DNA from: Leclercia sp. UBA7405
Lineage (GTDB): Bacteria; Pseudomonadota; Gammaproteobacteria; Enterobacterales; Enterobacteriaceae
Direction of reading: 5' to 3'
DNA: 20,964 bases
Assembly (NCBI GenBank): GCA_002469605.1
Contig: DKMV01000254.1
Coordinates: 345 to 21,308, forward strand
Both the position numbers and the translations under genes were made by a program. The stretch's first letter is position 1, and each line of letters begins with the position of its first letter. Positions 1 through 9,550 of this stretch are shown piece after piece. Below the pieces are notes generated by a model, which saw only the letters and a list, made by a program, of their open reading frames with translations, made no database searches and was not told the DNA's origin.

Positions 1-958
<958 letters not shown>

Positions 959-967
959 GGACCTGTG

Positions 968-1996
968 ATGAAAGCGTTATCCAAACTAAAAGCAGAAGAA
1001 GGGATTTGGATGACCGACGTGCCGGAGCCGGAAGTCGGTCATAACGATCTGCTGATTAAAATTCGTAAAACTGCCATCTGCGGCACCGACGTGCATATCT
1101 ACAACTGGGATGAGTGGTCACAGAAGACCATTCCGGTACCTATGGTTGTGGGTCATGAATACGTGGGCGAGGTGGTCGGCATCGGTCAGGAGGTCAAAGG
1201 CTTTAAAATTGGCGATCGCGTCTCCGGCGAAGGCCATATCACCTGCGGCCATTGCCGTAACTGCCGCGGCGGGCGCACGCACCTGTGCCGCAACACCGTG
1301 GGCGTGGGCGTTAACCGCCCGGGCAGCTTTGCGGAGTATCTGGTGATCCCGGCATTCAACGCCTTTAAGATCCCGGACAATATCTCCGACGACCTGGCCG
1401 CCATCTTCGACCCGTTCGGCAACGCGGTACACACCGCGCTGTCATTCGACCTGGTGGGCGAAGACGTGCTGGTGTCGGGCGCAGGCCCGATCGGTATTAT
1501 GGCGGCAGCGGTAGCGAAGCACGTGGGTGCGCGCAACGTTGTTATCACTGATGTGAATGAATATCGCCTGTCGCTGGCGCGCAAAATGGGCGTCACCCGC
1601 GCGGTAGATGTTTCGAAAGAGAATCTTAACGACGTGATGGAAGAGCTGGGCATGACCGAAGGCTTTGACGTCGGCCTGGAGATGTCCGGCGCGCCGCCGG
1701 CCTTCCGTACCATGCTCGATACCATGAACCACGGCGGGCGTATCGCCATGCTGGGTATTCCGCCGTCCGACATGTCTATCGACTGGAACAAAGTGATCTT
1801 TAAGGGGCTGTTCATCAAGGGTATTTACGGCCGCGAGATGTTCGAAACCTGGTATAAGATGGCGGCGTTAATCCAGTCTGGTCTGGACCTCTCCCCTCTC
1901 ATTACCCACCGTTTTGGTATTGATGAGTTCCAGCAGGGCTTCGACGCCATGCGTTCGGGGCAGTCCGGCAAAGTGATCCTGAGCTGGGATAAATAA
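968..1996 (+). CDS. tdh: L-threonine 3-dehydrogenase
   Basis: Zinc medium-chain dehydrogenase that oxidises L-threonine with NAD+ to 2-amino-3-ketobutyrate, the substrate of Kbl. The protein has 342 residues against 341 in E. coli; the extra residue is a C-terminal Lys after SWD. Visible landmarks are the catalytic zinc ligand Cys38, the His63-Glu64 pair, the structural-zinc cysteines 93, 96, 99 and 107, and the Rossmann motif GAGPIG that binds NAD. I chose the ATG at 968; an in-frame GTG at 965 would add one residue, but the ATG gives the family N-terminus [13 protein letters not shown] Shine-Dalgarno-like AAGGA overlaps the end of kbl. The gene is second in the operon and is closed by a strong terminator right after its stop. 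Confidence is very high. Confidence 0.98.
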   Translation: MKALSKLKAEEGIWMTDVPEPEVGHNDLLIKIRKTAICGTDVHIYNWDEWSQKTIPVPMVVGHEYVGEVVGIGQEVKGFKIGDRVSGEGHITCGHCRNCRGGRTHLCRNTVGVGVNRPGSFAEYLVIPAFNAFKIPDNISDDLAAIFDPFGNAVHTALSFDLVGEDVLVSGAGPIGIMAAAVAKHVGARNVVITDVNEYRLSLARKMGVTRAVDVSKENLNDVMEELGMTEGFDVGLEMSGAPPAFRTMLDTMNHGGRIAMLGIPPSDMSIDWNKVIFKGLFIKGIYGREMFETWYKMAALIQSGLDLSPLITHRFGIDEFQQGFDAMRSGQSGKVILSWDK

Positions 1997-2002
1997 TAAA
2001 AA

Positions 2003-2030
2003 AAGGCCGACTTGTTCGGCCTTATTTTTG
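2003..2030 (+). terminator. Intrinsic terminator of kbl-tdh
   Basis: An 8-bp stem, AAGGCCGA (2003-2010) with TCGGCCTT (2016-2023), closes a 5-nt CTTGT loop and is followed by ATTTTTG. An A-run precedes the stem. It starts 7 nt after the tdh stop and is a standard Rho-independent terminator. Confidence 0.9.
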
Positions 2031-2172
2031 CGGATTTTCTGAAAAACTGTAAATTAACGTCATCTGCTATAAATATTGCGTAATTAAGCATTCCTCTCGT
2101 TGTACTGAACTCTTCACTTTCATAGTCTTAAATTTAAATAAACCTGCACATAAAAAAGCCGGCATTTGCAAC

Positions 2173-2216
2173 CTTAATACTTTCTTAATATTAAGGCTGT
2201 AAGATGCTGCGATAAA
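2173..2216 (+). promoter_or_regulatory. PmrA box and candidate promoter of waaH
   Basis: CTTAAT (2173-2178), 5 nt, CTTAAT (2184-2189) is an exact match to the PmrA (BasR) direct-repeat box. The same stretch is also an inverted repeat (CCTTAATA / TATTAAGG, 2172-2196). Downstream, TGCGATAAA (2208-2216) resembles an extended -10 element, which would put the start of transcription near 2223 and the box centre near -42, a usual place for a response-regulator activator. PmrA control of yibD (now waaH) is reported in Salmonella. The box is seen; the exact -10 is inference. Confidence 0.75.
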
Positions 2217-2238
2217 CCTCAAAGGTACCCGGTAAGTT

Positions 2239-3273
2239 ATGATGAATAGTTCAAAAAAGCTCAGCGTTATTATTCCGTTATACAATGCGGCAAAGGACTT
2301 TAATGCCTGCATGGAATCATTAATCGGGCAAACATGGACTGCTCTGGAAATCATTATTGTTAACGACGGTTCGACAGATGGTTCCGAAAAAATCGCGCAA
2401 TATTATGCAGACACTTATCCCCACGTCCGGCTCCTGCATCAGGGCAACGCCGGCGCGTCGGTAGCCCGTAACCGTGGGCTGGCAGTCGCAACGGGCGAGT
2501 ATGTCGCCTTTGTGGATGCGGATGATTTGGTCTACCCGAACATGTACGAAACGCTGATGACCATGGCGCTGGAAGACGATCTGGACGTTGCGCAGTGCAA
2601 CGCGGACTGGAGCGTGCGTGAGACGGGCAGCACATGGCAGTCTATTCCTACCGACCGCATCCGCTCCACCGGCGTAATGACCGGCCCGGACTGGCTGCGC
2701 ATGGCGCTTAAGTCGCGCCGCTGGACGCACGTGGTCTGGATGGGCGTATACCGTCGCGACGTTATTATTAAAAATAACATTCAGTTTGTTCCGGGTTTAC
2801 ATCACCAGGATATTGTCTGGTCCACCGAATTTATGTTTAACGCGGTTCGTGCCCGATATACTGAACAATCGTTATATAAATATTTTCTTCACGATCAATC
2901 CGTAAGTCGTCTTAAAAGACACGGGGAGAAAAATCTTAATTACCAGCGTCATTATATTAAGATCACACGATTACTTGAGAAATTAAATCGCGACTACGCC
3001 GATCGTATTACGATTTATCCGGAATTCCATCAGCAAATAACCTATGAAGCATTACGCGTTTGCCACTGCGTGCGTAAAGAGCCGGATATTTCAACCCGTC
3101 AGCGTATGATTGCCGAAATTTACGCTTCCGGCATGTATAAACGCATGGTTACCAACGTGCGCAGCGCTAAGCTCGCCTGGCAGGCGATGCTCTGGTCATG
3201 GCGACTCTGGCAGTGGCGCGACAAAACCCTGTCGCCCCGTCGCGTCACCCGTAAGGCCCTTAACCTTCGCTAA
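2239..3273 (+). CDS. waaH: LPS core heptose III glucuronosyltransferase (GT2 family)
   Basis: Formerly yibD. In E. coli the enzyme adds glucuronic acid to the third heptose of the LPS inner core at the cytoplasmic face of the inner membrane. The protein has 344 residues, the E. coli length. The GT-A fold is shown by LSVIIPLYN near the N-terminus, NDGSTD at 42-47 and the nucleotide-sugar/metal motif DADD at 93-96. There is no signal peptide. Two consecutive ATG codons (2239 and 2242) could start it, with only a weak Shine-Dalgarno sequence. The gene is monocistronic, lies after the tdh terminator and carries a PmrA box upstream, which fits a role in modifying LPS under cationic-peptide or iron stress. 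Its last 14 nt overlap the convergent yibQ. Assignment by recalled full-length similarity to E. coli WaaH is firm; the sugar specificity is transferred from that protein. Confidence 0.93.
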   Translation: MMNSSKKLSVIIPLYNAAKDFNACMESLIGQTWTALEIIIVNDGSTDGSEKIAQYYADTYPHVRLLHQGNAGASVARNRGLAVATGEYVAFVDADDLVYPNMYETLMTMALEDDLDVAQCNADWSVRETGSTWQSIPTDRIRSTGVMTGPDWLRMALKSRRWTHVVWMGVYRRDVIIKNNIQFVPGLHHQDIVWSTEFMFNAVRARYTEQSLYKYFLHDQSVSRLKRHGEKNLNYQRHYIKITRLLEKLNRDYADRITIYPEFHQQITYEALRVCHCVRKEPDISTRQRMIAEIYASGMYKRMVTNVRSAKLAWQAMLWSWRLWQWRDKTLSPRRVTRKALNLR

Positions 3274-4222
3274 TCTCTTTACCGTTGGGGGATCTCCCCC
3301 AACCCTGCCATTGATGCTGGAAATAGTTAACCAGCATGCTGTTCGCAATACTGTCGCTCAGCACCTCAAAGAAGCGGCTGGCGTAGACAGGCTCAATCGC
3401 CCCTTTCGGATTACACAACTTCACGCCGCGGAACGGATTTCGCGGTGCGGCTGGCGTGCCGTTTTGGGGCGACGTTTCTGGCCTGGAGGTGTCCACCTGC
3501 GGCTCATTAAGCAGGCTGCTGGGACGTACCAGCGTGATATCTGAAGGTAACGACGGCAGCATCTGCTGTAATACGCGTACCGTGGAAGGGTGCGGATGGC
3601 CAATCGCAATGGCGGAACCGTTGCGGCGCGCAAGCTGCACGGCACGGTTAAACTGCACGCGGATATCGGCCTCGTTCTGGGTGTCATCAAGGAACACTTT
3701 GCGCTTAATGACCTTCACGCCCGTTCCCTGCGCGGCGCGCATCGCCTGGCTATTGCCGATGGTCATGCTGTCGAGAAAGTAGAGGTTATAGCGTTCCAGC
3801 GCCTGCATCACTTTCTGCATGCCGAACAGGCTGGAGGTCATGGCGCTGCCCATATGGTTGTTCAGCCCAACCGCAAAGGGCACTTTGCCGTAGGCCTCGC
3901 GAATAATACGCTCGACCTCATCGCTACTCATTTCCGGACGAAGGGTGTCTTTTTCCAGCGGCTGTTTGCTGATCGGCGCCATCGGCAGGTGGATCAGCAC
4001 CTCATGACCGCCATTGTGGGCTTTGGTTGCCATCTCCCGCGCATGGGGGGCATTGGGCAGGACGGCGACGGAAATGGCGGAGGGCATCGCCAGCACCTGG
4101 TTCTCCGTGTGTGGCCGATAACCAAAGTCGTCAATGACGATTGCCAGCTTGCCTGCGTAAACCGGTGCCGCCAGCGCCAGTGCGCCGGCGACGGAAAGAA
4201 CAATACGACGAAATTGAAGCAA
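3260..4222 (-). CDS. yibQ: Divergent polysaccharide deacetylase family protein YibQ
   Basis: Protein of 320 residues (E. coli 319) with a signal peptide ending near VYAG at 21-24, so it is probably periplasmic. It belongs to the divergent polysaccharide deacetylase family (Pfam DUF610/PF04748). Conserved motifs are visible: VIDDFGYR with the Asp pair at 31-32, HEVLIHLPM at 73-81, NNHMGS at 121-126 and IGHPHP at 207-212. These look like a metal-binding NodB-type active site, but I know of no established substrate. The gene starts 3 nt after the envC stop, so it is the last gene of gpmM-envC-yibQ and probably acts on the envelope or peptidoglycan. The C-terminal tail is variable in the family, and here it overlaps the end of convergent waaH by 14 nt. 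The family call is firm; the biochemical role is not known. Confidence 0.93.
   Translation of the reverse strand: MLQFRRIVLSVAGALALAAPVYAGKLAIVIDDFGYRPHTENQVLAMPSAISVAVLPNAPHAREMATKAHNGGHEVLIHLPMAPISKQPLEKDTLRPEMSSDEVERIIREAYGKVPFAVGLNNHMGSAMTSSLFGMQKVMQALERYNLYFLDSMTIGNSQAMRAAQGTGVKVIKRKVFLDDTQNEADIRVQFNRAVQLARRNGSAIAIGHPHPSTVRVLQQMLPSLPSDITLVRPSSLLNEPQVDTSRPETSPQNGTPAAPRNPFRGVKLCNPKGAIEPVYASRFFEVLSDSIANSMLVNYFQHQWQGWGRSPNGKEISEG
3284..3303. other. GC-rich hairpin just after waaH, inside yibQ
   Basis: GTTGGGGG (3284-3291) and CCCCCAAC (3296-3303) form a perfect 8-bp stem with a 4-nt ATCT loop. It begins 10 nt after the waaH stop and lies within the final codons of yibQ. No T-run follows on either strand, so it is not a standard intrinsic terminator. 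It may define or protect the 3' end of waaH mRNA. Confidence 0.55.
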
Positions 4223-4225
4223 AAC

Positions 4226-5509
4226 TTATCTTCCCAACCACGGTTGTGGATTAACCGCCTGACCCTGACGACGAATTTCGAAATAGAGTGACGGGCGGCC
4301 CTGACCGCCACTGCTGCCTACAAGGGCGATTGCCTGGCCTGCGCGCACCTGGGTGCCCACGCTGACCAGCGCGCTCTGGTTGTAGCCGTAAAGACTCATA
4401 TCGCCTTTACCGTGCTCCACCACGACCACCAGGCCATAACCCTGCAGCCAGTCGGCGAGGATCACGCGGCCATCGGCAATGGCTTTGACTTCGCTACCTT
4501 CAGACGCACCGATAACAATCCCCTTCCAACGTAGCTCACCCTGCAGCTGTTCGCCATAGCGATGCAGAATCGTGCCGCGAACCGGCCAGTAAGCCTGGCC
4601 GCGCGGCGAGCCGAGGCCGCCGGTACGGGACATCAGCGAGCGCTCGCTTTCAGTGGGTTTGTAGGTGGTACCTTTGCGGGAGGCTTCCTGCTGACGGTTG
4701 CGCACCGCCTGCGCTTCACGGGCCTCTTTTTCGGCCCGCGCTTTGGCAGCCGCTTCGGCCCGCGCAATGCTGTTGCGCAGTTTAGATTCGTTGGCGCGCA
4801 TTTCGCTCAGCTGGCTCTGGCCCTGCTGAATGGAGGACTCCAGCCCGGCAAGGGTTTTCTTACGTTCGTTGCGTGCCTGCTCCAGCTTCGCCTGCTGCGC
4901 CTGCTGCTCGTAAAGCAGGGTCTGCTGCTGGCTCTGCTTCTCTTCCAGCTCCGTTTTTTGGGTGGAGACCTCTTCACGCGTCTGCTGCAGCTGCGCGATG
5001 GTCTCCTGACGGGCCTGGTTCAGATAACCAAAGTAGGCCTGCAGCCGCTGGCCGCGCTGGCTCTCTTCTCCGCTGAGGATCAGCTGAAGGCCGGTATGTT
5101 CGCCCTGACGAAAGGCCGCGTCGAGCTGGGCGGCAAGATTGCGCTCCTGGGCGTCGCGCTGGCGTTCAAGCTTCGCAATCGAAGCGTTCATCTCGTCGAT
5201 TTGCTTATTGAGCTGGGTGAGGGTGTTCTGAGTTTCGCGTAACTTACGCGTGGCGGCGGAAATCGCCTCTTCCTGCTGCTTGAGTTGCGCAAGAAGCGCG
5301 GAACGCTGCTGTTGCTGTTGACGCACCGCACGCTCTTTCGCGGCGATGTCGGCCTGAATAGATTTAAGCTGATCGCGATCGTCCGCCTGAGCGGATGCCG
5401 CGCACAGCAATACGCCAGCGCTGAGTGCGCTGGCGTAAAACAGAGGCCTGACTGAGAACCGTAACGGCTTCACGACCCATGTGATTGAAAAAATCGCCTT
5501 TCCCCTCAT
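4226..5509 (-). CDS. envC: Murein hydrolase activator EnvC
   Basis: Periplasmic protein that activates the amidases AmiA and AmiB at the division septum and is itself controlled by FtsEX. Three parts are visible: a hydrophobic signal region ending near SAQA (about residue 42), a long Gln/Glu/Lys/Arg-rich coiled coil (about 44-285), and a C-terminal LytM/M23 domain (about 300-427, ending QAVNPQPWLGR). The LytM domain is degenerate: the usual HxH metal motif is replaced by LYFEI, as expected for an activator that does not hydrolyse murein. Length is 427 against 419 in E. coli; the extra N-terminal residues come from the upstream ATG at 5509. The codon aligned with the E. coli start is ATC here. 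An in-frame GTG at 5470 is another option but would shorten the signal peptide. The gene starts 9 nt after gpmM. Confidence 0.96.
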   Translation of the reverse strand: MRGKAIFSITWVVKPLRFSVRPLFYASALSAGVLLCAASAQADDRDQLKSIQADIAAKERAVRQQQQQRSALLAQLKQQEEAISAATRKLRETQNTLTQLNKQIDEMNASIAKLERQRDAQERNLAAQLDAAFRQGEHTGLQLILSGEESQRGQRLQAYFGYLNQARQETIAQLQQTREEVSTQKTELEEKQSQQQTLLYEQQAQQAKLEQARNERKKTLAGLESSIQQGQSQLSEMRANESKLRNSIARAEAAAKARAEKEAREAQAVRNRQQEASRKGTTYKPTESERSLMSRTGGLGSPRGQAYWPVRGTILHRYGEQLQGELRWKGIVIGASEGSEVKAIADGRVILADWLQGYGLVVVVEHGKGDMSLYGYNQSALVSVGTQVRAGQAIALVGSSGGQGRPSLYFEIRRQGQAVNPQPWLGR

Positions 5510-5518
5510 GGGGAAGGA

Positions 5519-7063
5519 TTATTCCACGATGAACAGCGGCTTGCCAGTCATCTCTTGCGGGATTTCCATACCCATCAGCGTCAGCATGGTCGGGGCGATG
5601 TCAGAAAGCTTGCCGCCTTCTACCGCTTTCAGCGATTTGTCACCCACGTAGATCAGCGGTACCGGCAGGTTAGTGTGCGCGGTGTGCGCCTGGCCGGTTG
5701 CGGGATCGCGCATCTGCTCGGCGTTGCCGTGGTCAGCGGTGATCAACAGCTGGCCGCCGACGGATTCCACCGCTTTTGCAACCTGCTCAACGCAGTTATC
5801 CAGCGCTTCAACCGCTTTGATTGCCGCTTCCATCACGCCGGTATGGCCAACCATATCGCCGTTCGGATAGTTACAGATAATGGTGTCGTACTTGCCGCTT
5901 TCGATGGCGGCGACCAGCTTCTCGGTCAGCTCGGCGGAGCTCATCTCGGGCTGCAGATCGTAGGTCGCCACTTTCGGCGAGTTGATCAGGATGCGTTCTT
6001 CGCCTTTGAACGGCTCTTCCACGCCGCCGTTAAAGAAGAAGGTGACGTGCGCATATTTCTCGGTTTCGGAGATGCGCAGCTGGGTTTTGTCATTCTTGGC
6101 CATCCACTCACCGAAGGTGTTTGCCAGTGAGGCTGGTGGATAAGCGCAGGGCGCCTTGATATCTGCCGCGTATTCGGTCAGCTGGATAAAGTCGATGTTC
6201 ACCACTTTTTTACGCGCAAAGCCGTCAAAGTCGCGGTTTACGAAGGCGCGGGTAATTTCACGCGCGCGGTCGGCGCGGAAGTTCATAAAGATGAGCGCAT
6301 CGCCATCTTCCATGGCGGCATCGGCCTGACCTTCGGCGCGGATCACGGTCGCTTTCACGAATTCGTCGTTTTCATCGCGCGCATAGGCGGCTGCCAGCCC
6401 TTCAACGGCGGTGGCGAACTGGAACTCGCCTTTCGCCAGAGTCATCAGGTCGTACGCCTGTTCCACGCGATCCCAACGGTTATCGCGGTCCATAGCGTAG
6501 TAACGGCCGATAATAGAGGCCACGCGGCCTTTGCCCAGGGCGGCAAATTTCGCTTCAAAGGTTTTAAGAGAAGATTCCGCGCTGCGCGGCGGGGTGTCGC
6601 GACCGTCGAGGAAGGCGTGCAGGTAAATTTTTTCTGCGCCGCGCTCCGCTGCCAGCTCCACCATTGCCAGGATGTGATCTCCATGGCTGTGTACGCCACC
6701 GGCGGAGAGCAGGCCCATAATATGCACCGCTTTACCCGCAGCGGCGGCCTTATCAACCGCCCCCGTCAGCACCGGGTTAGTAAAGAAGGTACGTTCTTTA
6801 ATTTCAACATCCAGACGGGTCAGATCCTGATAAACAATGCGGCCCGCGCCCAGGTTGACGTGTCCAACTTCGGAGTTGCCCATCTGGCGATCCGGGAGAC
6901 CCACTTCCAGACCAGACGCATCGATCAGGGTGTGAGGACGTTTGGCCCACAGAGCATCCATGACCGGGGTTTTAGCGTTGAAAATGGCGTTATCCTGGTG
7001 CTCTTCACGGTAACCATAGCCATCCAGAATCACCAGTACCATAGGTTTTTTCGAAACCGACAT
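5519..7063 (-). CDS. gpmM: 2,3-bisphosphoglycerate-independent phosphoglycerate mutase
   Basis: Mn-dependent glycolytic mutase that interconverts 3- and 2-phosphoglycerate; alkaline phosphatase superfamily, cytoplasmic. With the start at 7063 the protein has 514 residues, the E. coli length, beginning [17 protein letters not shown]. The metal ligand Asp14, the phospho-accepting Ser64 in MGNSEVGH and the C-terminal metal pair Asp444-His445 in TADHGN are all present. An in-frame upstream ATG at 7084 would add 7 residues (MNKEVVA), but AGAGG sits 7 nt before the 7063 start, which decides for the shorter form. It is the first gene of gpmM-envC-yibQ and is transcribed divergently from yibN across about 250 bp. 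The linkage of a glycolytic gene to two envelope genes is the usual enterobacterial arrangement. Confidence 0.98.
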   Translation of the reverse strand: MSVSKKPMVLVILDGYGYREEHQDNAIFNAKTPVMDALWAKRPHTLIDASGLEVGLPDRQMGNSEVGHVNLGAGRIVYQDLTRLDVEIKERTFFTNPVLTGAVDKAAAAGKAVHIMGLLSAGGVHSHGDHILAMVELAAERGAEKIYLHAFLDGRDTPPRSAESSLKTFEAKFAALGKGRVASIIGRYYAMDRDNRWDRVEQAYDLMTLAKGEFQFATAVEGLAAAYARDENDEFVKATVIRAEGQADAAMEDGDALIFMNFRADRAREITRAFVNRDFDGFARKKVVNIDFIQLTEYAADIKAPCAYPPASLANTFGEWMAKNDKTQLRISETEKYAHVTFFFNGGVEEPFKGEERILINSPKVATYDLQPEMSSAELTEKLVAAIESGKYDTIICNYPNGDMVGHTGVMEAAIKAVEALDNCVEQVAKAVESVGGQLLITADHGNAEQMRDPATGQAHTAHTNLPVPLIYVGDKSLKAVEGGKLSDIAPTMLTLMGMEIPQEMTGKPLFIVE

Positions 7064-7261
7064 TGCGACAACCTCTTTGTTCAAAAGACAAAAAATTTGC
7101 GTAATTTTACTACAGCTGAATCGTTAAAATAGCCGCAGAAGATCAAAGAAAGCGCCGGGTAAATGGCCGGTTAAAGGCGATTTTGGTCATTTTTTTTCGT
7201 GGCAGGCCGCAGAAAATGGATTAGCTTAACGTCGCTGGCTGTATTTGCCACAACGCACAGG

Positions 7262-7267
7262 TATACT
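7262..7267 (+). promoter_or_regulatory. Candidate -10 element for yibN-grxC-secB
   Basis: TATACT at 7262-7267 lies 45 nt before the yibN ATG and is close to the sigma70 -10 consensus. The -35 region at normal spacing (about CTGTAT, 7239-7244) is poor, so an activator or another promoter may be involved. This is a weak call. Confidence 0.3.
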
Positions 7268-7312
7268 CCTGTCCTGGTTTTTTATTAACTCAGTCGGGAG
7301 TCGTTACCCCCC

Positions 7313-7744
7313 ATGCAAGAAATTATGCAATTTGTTAGCCGCCACCCCATACTTTGTATCGCGTGGATTGGTTTACTGGCAGCCGTGCTCTTCACCACGT
7401 TTAAAGGCCTCACCTCCAAAGTGAAGGTGATCACCCGTGGCGAAGCAACGCGTCTTATTAACAAAGAAGATGCGGTAGTTGTGGATCTGCGCCAGCGCGA
7501 CGATTTCCGTAAAGGTCATATCGCCGGGGCGATCAACCTGCTGCCAGCCGAAATCAAAGCTAACAACGTTGGCGAACTGGAAAAGCACAAAGACAAACCG
7601 ATTATCGTTGTCGACGGCACCGGTATGCAGGCCCAGGAGCCGGCAAACGCACTTATCAAAGCCGGTTTCGAGAAAGTCAGCGTCCTGAAAGAGGGCATCT
7701 CTGGCTGGAGCGGTGAGAATCTGCCTCTGGTTCGTGGTAAATAA
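7313..7744 (+). CDS. yibN: Membrane-anchored rhodanese-like protein YibN
   Basis: Protein of 143 residues, the E. coli length. One N-terminal transmembrane helix (about residues 11-31) is followed by a single cytoplasmic rhodanese domain (about 40-140) with the fold signatures [22 protein letters not shown] and VLKEGISGW. The loop that carries the catalytic Cys in active rhodaneses reads [10 protein letters not shown] here. E. coli YibN, as I recall it, has Cys where this protein has Ala107, so this copy has no Cys in the domain; its only Cys is residue 15 in the membrane helix. Sulfurtransferase activity is therefore doubtful. YibN has been reported to associate with the YidC insertase in E. 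coli, which fits its neighbours secB and grxC. The start at 7313 is followed by a second in-frame ATG at codon 5. grxC starts 14 nt downstream. Confidence 0.95.
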   Translation: MQEIMQFVSRHPILCIAWIGLLAAVLFTTFKGLTSKVKVITRGEATRLINKEDAVVVDLRQRDDFRKGHIAGAINLLPAEIKANNVGELEKHKDKPIIVVDGTGMQAQEPANALIKAGFEKVSVLKEGISGWSGENLPLVRGK

Positions 7745-7758
7745 ACAGGAGACAAGTC

Positions 7759-8010
7759 ATGGCCAATATCGAAATCTATACCAAAGCGACCTGCCCGTTC
7801 TGCCATCGCGCCAAAGCGCTGCTGGACAGCAAAGGCGTGGCGTATCAGGAGTTGCCCATTGATGGCGACGGCGCAAAGCGCGAAGAGATGATTAAACGTA
7901 GTGGCCGCACGACGGTTCCCCAGATTTTTATCGATGCACAGCACATTGGTGGCTGTGATGATTTACATGCGCTCGATGCGCGTGGCGGGCTTGATCCGCT
8001 GCTGCGCTAA
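7759..8010 (+). CDS. grxC: Glutaredoxin 3
   Basis: Small cytoplasmic dithiol glutaredoxin of 83 residues that reduces disulfides and glutathione mixed disulfides using glutathione. The active site, residues 12-15, is CPFC; E. coli Grx3 has CPYC, so Tyr is replaced by Phe. The cis-Pro loop TVPQIFI and the glutathione-binding GGCDD motif, with its extra Cys, are conserved. A good Shine-Dalgarno (CAGGAGA) precedes the ATG, 14 nt after the yibN stop. Only 32 nt separate it from secB, so the two are probably co-transcribed. Both cysteines are kept, so the enzyme should be active. Confidence 0.97.
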   Translation: MANIEIYTKATCPFCHRAKALLDSKGVAYQELPIDGDGAKREEMIKRSGRTTVPQIFIDAQHIGGCDDLHALDARGGLDPLLR

Positions 8011-8042
8011 GGCGACTCAGGACAATAAAAAAGGGCTTTTAC

Positions 8043-8510
8043 ATGTCAGAACAAAACAACACCGAAATGACTTTCCAGATCCAGCGTGTTTACACCAAGG
8101 ATATCTCTTTCGAAGCACCGAATGCGCCGCACGTTTTCCAGAAAGACTGGCAGCCAGAGGTTAAACTTGATCTGGATACCGCATCCACCCAGCTGGCGGA
8201 TGATGTATACGAAGTCGTACTGCGTGTTACCGTTACCGCGTCTCTGGGCGAAGAAACCGCATTCCTGTGTGAAGTACAGCAGGGCGGCATCTTCTCTATT
8301 GGCGGCATCGATGGTAACCAGATGGCTCACTGCCTGGGTGCATACTGCCCGAACATTCTGTTCCCGTATGCTCGCGAGTGCATCACCAGCCTGGTTTCCC
8401 GCGGTACATTCCCGCAACTGAACCTTGCGCCGGTGAACTTCGATGCGCTGTTCATGAACTATCTGCAGCAGCAAGCTGGCGAAGGTACTGAACAACATCA
8501 GGATGCCTGA
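8043..8510 (+). CDS. secB: Protein-export chaperone SecB
   Basis: Tetrameric cytosolic chaperone that keeps presecretory proteins unfolded and delivers them to SecA. The 155-residue length equals E. coli SecB. The core strands and the ...[10 protein letters not shown]... segment are conserved, and the acidic C-terminal tail ends EGTEQHQDA. An AGGG lies 8-10 nt before the ATG. The TGA stop shares its last base with the ATG of gpsA (a 1-nt TGATG overlap), which suggests translational coupling. Confidence 0.98.
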   Translation: MSEQNNTEMTFQIQRVYTKDISFEAPNAPHVFQKDWQPEVKLDLDTASTQLADDVYEVVLRVTVTASLGEETAFLCEVQQGGIFSIGGIDGNQMAHCLGAYCPNILFPYARECITSLVSRGTFPQLNLAPVNFDALFMNYLQQQAGEGTEQHQDA

Positions 8511-9529
8511 TGAGTACTGTTAATGCGTCAATGACTGTGATCGGTGCCGGCTCATACGGCACCGCTCTTGCCATTACCCTGGCAAGAAATGGCCATCAGG
8601 TTGTGCTCTGGGGCCATGACCCAAAACACATCGCCACGTTGCAGGCAGACCGCTGCAATGCCGCCTTTCTTCCCGATGTGACCTTCCCCGACTCGCTTCA
8701 TCTTGAGAGCGATCTCGCCACCGCCCTTGCCGCCAGCCGTAACATTCTGGTGGTGGTACCAAGCCACGTGTTTGGCCAGGTTCTGCGCCAGATTAAACCC
8801 CTGATGCGCTCCGATGCGCGGGTGGTCTGGGCGACGAAAGGGCTTGAAGCCGAAACCGGACGCCTGCTGCAGGACGTTGCCCGCGAAGCGCTGGGGGACG
8901 AGATCCCGCTGGCGGTGATCTCCGGGCCTACCTTTGCCAAAGAGCTGGCCGCCGGGCTGCCAACCGCGATTTCGCTGGCCTCCACCGACGAGACCTTTGC
9001 TGACGATCTGCAGCAACTGCTGCACTGCGGCAAGAGCTTCCGTGTTTACAGCAACCCCGATTTTATCGGCGTACAGCTGGGCGGCGCGGTGAAGAACGTT
9101 ATCGCTATCGGCGCCGGGATGTCTGACGGTATCGGCTTTGGCGCTAACGCGCGTACGGCCTTAATCACCCGCGGGCTGACCGAAATGTCCCGCCTGGGCG
9201 CGGCGCTGGGCGCCGATCCGGCCACCTTTATGGGCATGGCGGGTCTGGGCGATCTGGTGCTGACCTGTACCGACAACCAGTCCCGTAACCGCCGCTTTGG
9301 CATGATGCTCGGCCAGGGCATGGATGTTACCGGCGCGCAGGAGAAGATCGGTCAGGTGGTCGAAGGCTACCGCAATACCAAGGAAGTCCGCGAGTTGGCG
9401 CACCGCTTTGGTGTCGAAATGCCAATAACCGAGGAAATTTATCAGGTATTGTATTGCGGAAAAAATGCGCGCGAGGCAGCATTGACCTTATTAGGCCGCG
9501 CACGCAAGGATGAGCGCAGCAGTAACTAA
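8510..9529 (+). CDS. gpsA: Glycerol-3-phosphate dehydrogenase [NAD(P)+]
   Basis: Makes sn-glycerol 3-phosphate from dihydroxyacetone phosphate for phospholipid synthesis, in the cytoplasm. Length is 339 residues, as in E. coli. The N-terminal Rossmann motif GAGSYG is at 12-17, the substrate-side GPTFAKE at 139-145, and Lys110 and Lys195 (in GGAVKN) are the expected active-site lysines. The start overlaps the secB stop by one base. The first residues (MSTVNAS) differ from E. coli, but the rest is collinear. cysE follows after 73 nt containing a hairpin. Identification is firm. Confidence 0.98.
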   Translation: MSTVNASMTVIGAGSYGTALAITLARNGHQVVLWGHDPKHIATLQADRCNAAFLPDVTFPDSLHLESDLATALAASRNILVVVPSHVFGQVLRQIKPLMRSDARVVWATKGLEAETGRLLQDVAREALGDEIPLAVISGPTFAKELAAGLPTAISLASTDETFADDLQQLLHCGKSFRVYSNPDFIGVQLGGAVKNVIAIGAGMSDGIGFGANARTALITRGLTEMSRLGAALGADPATFMGMAGLGDLVLTCTDNQSRNRRFGMMLGQGMDVTGAQEKIGQVVEGYRNTKEVRELAHRFGVEMPITEEIYQVLYCGKNAREAALTLLGRARKDERSSN

Positions 9530-9550
9530 CTGGAAAACGTTGCCCCTCAA

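Noticed and set aside
2047..2063. Possible Pho box before waaH, considered because PhoB control of waaH is reported in E. coli
   Set aside because: The two half-sites (CTGTAAA and ACGTCAT) are 10 nt apart start to start, not 11, and each has mismatches. The site is also poorly placed for the candidate promoter.
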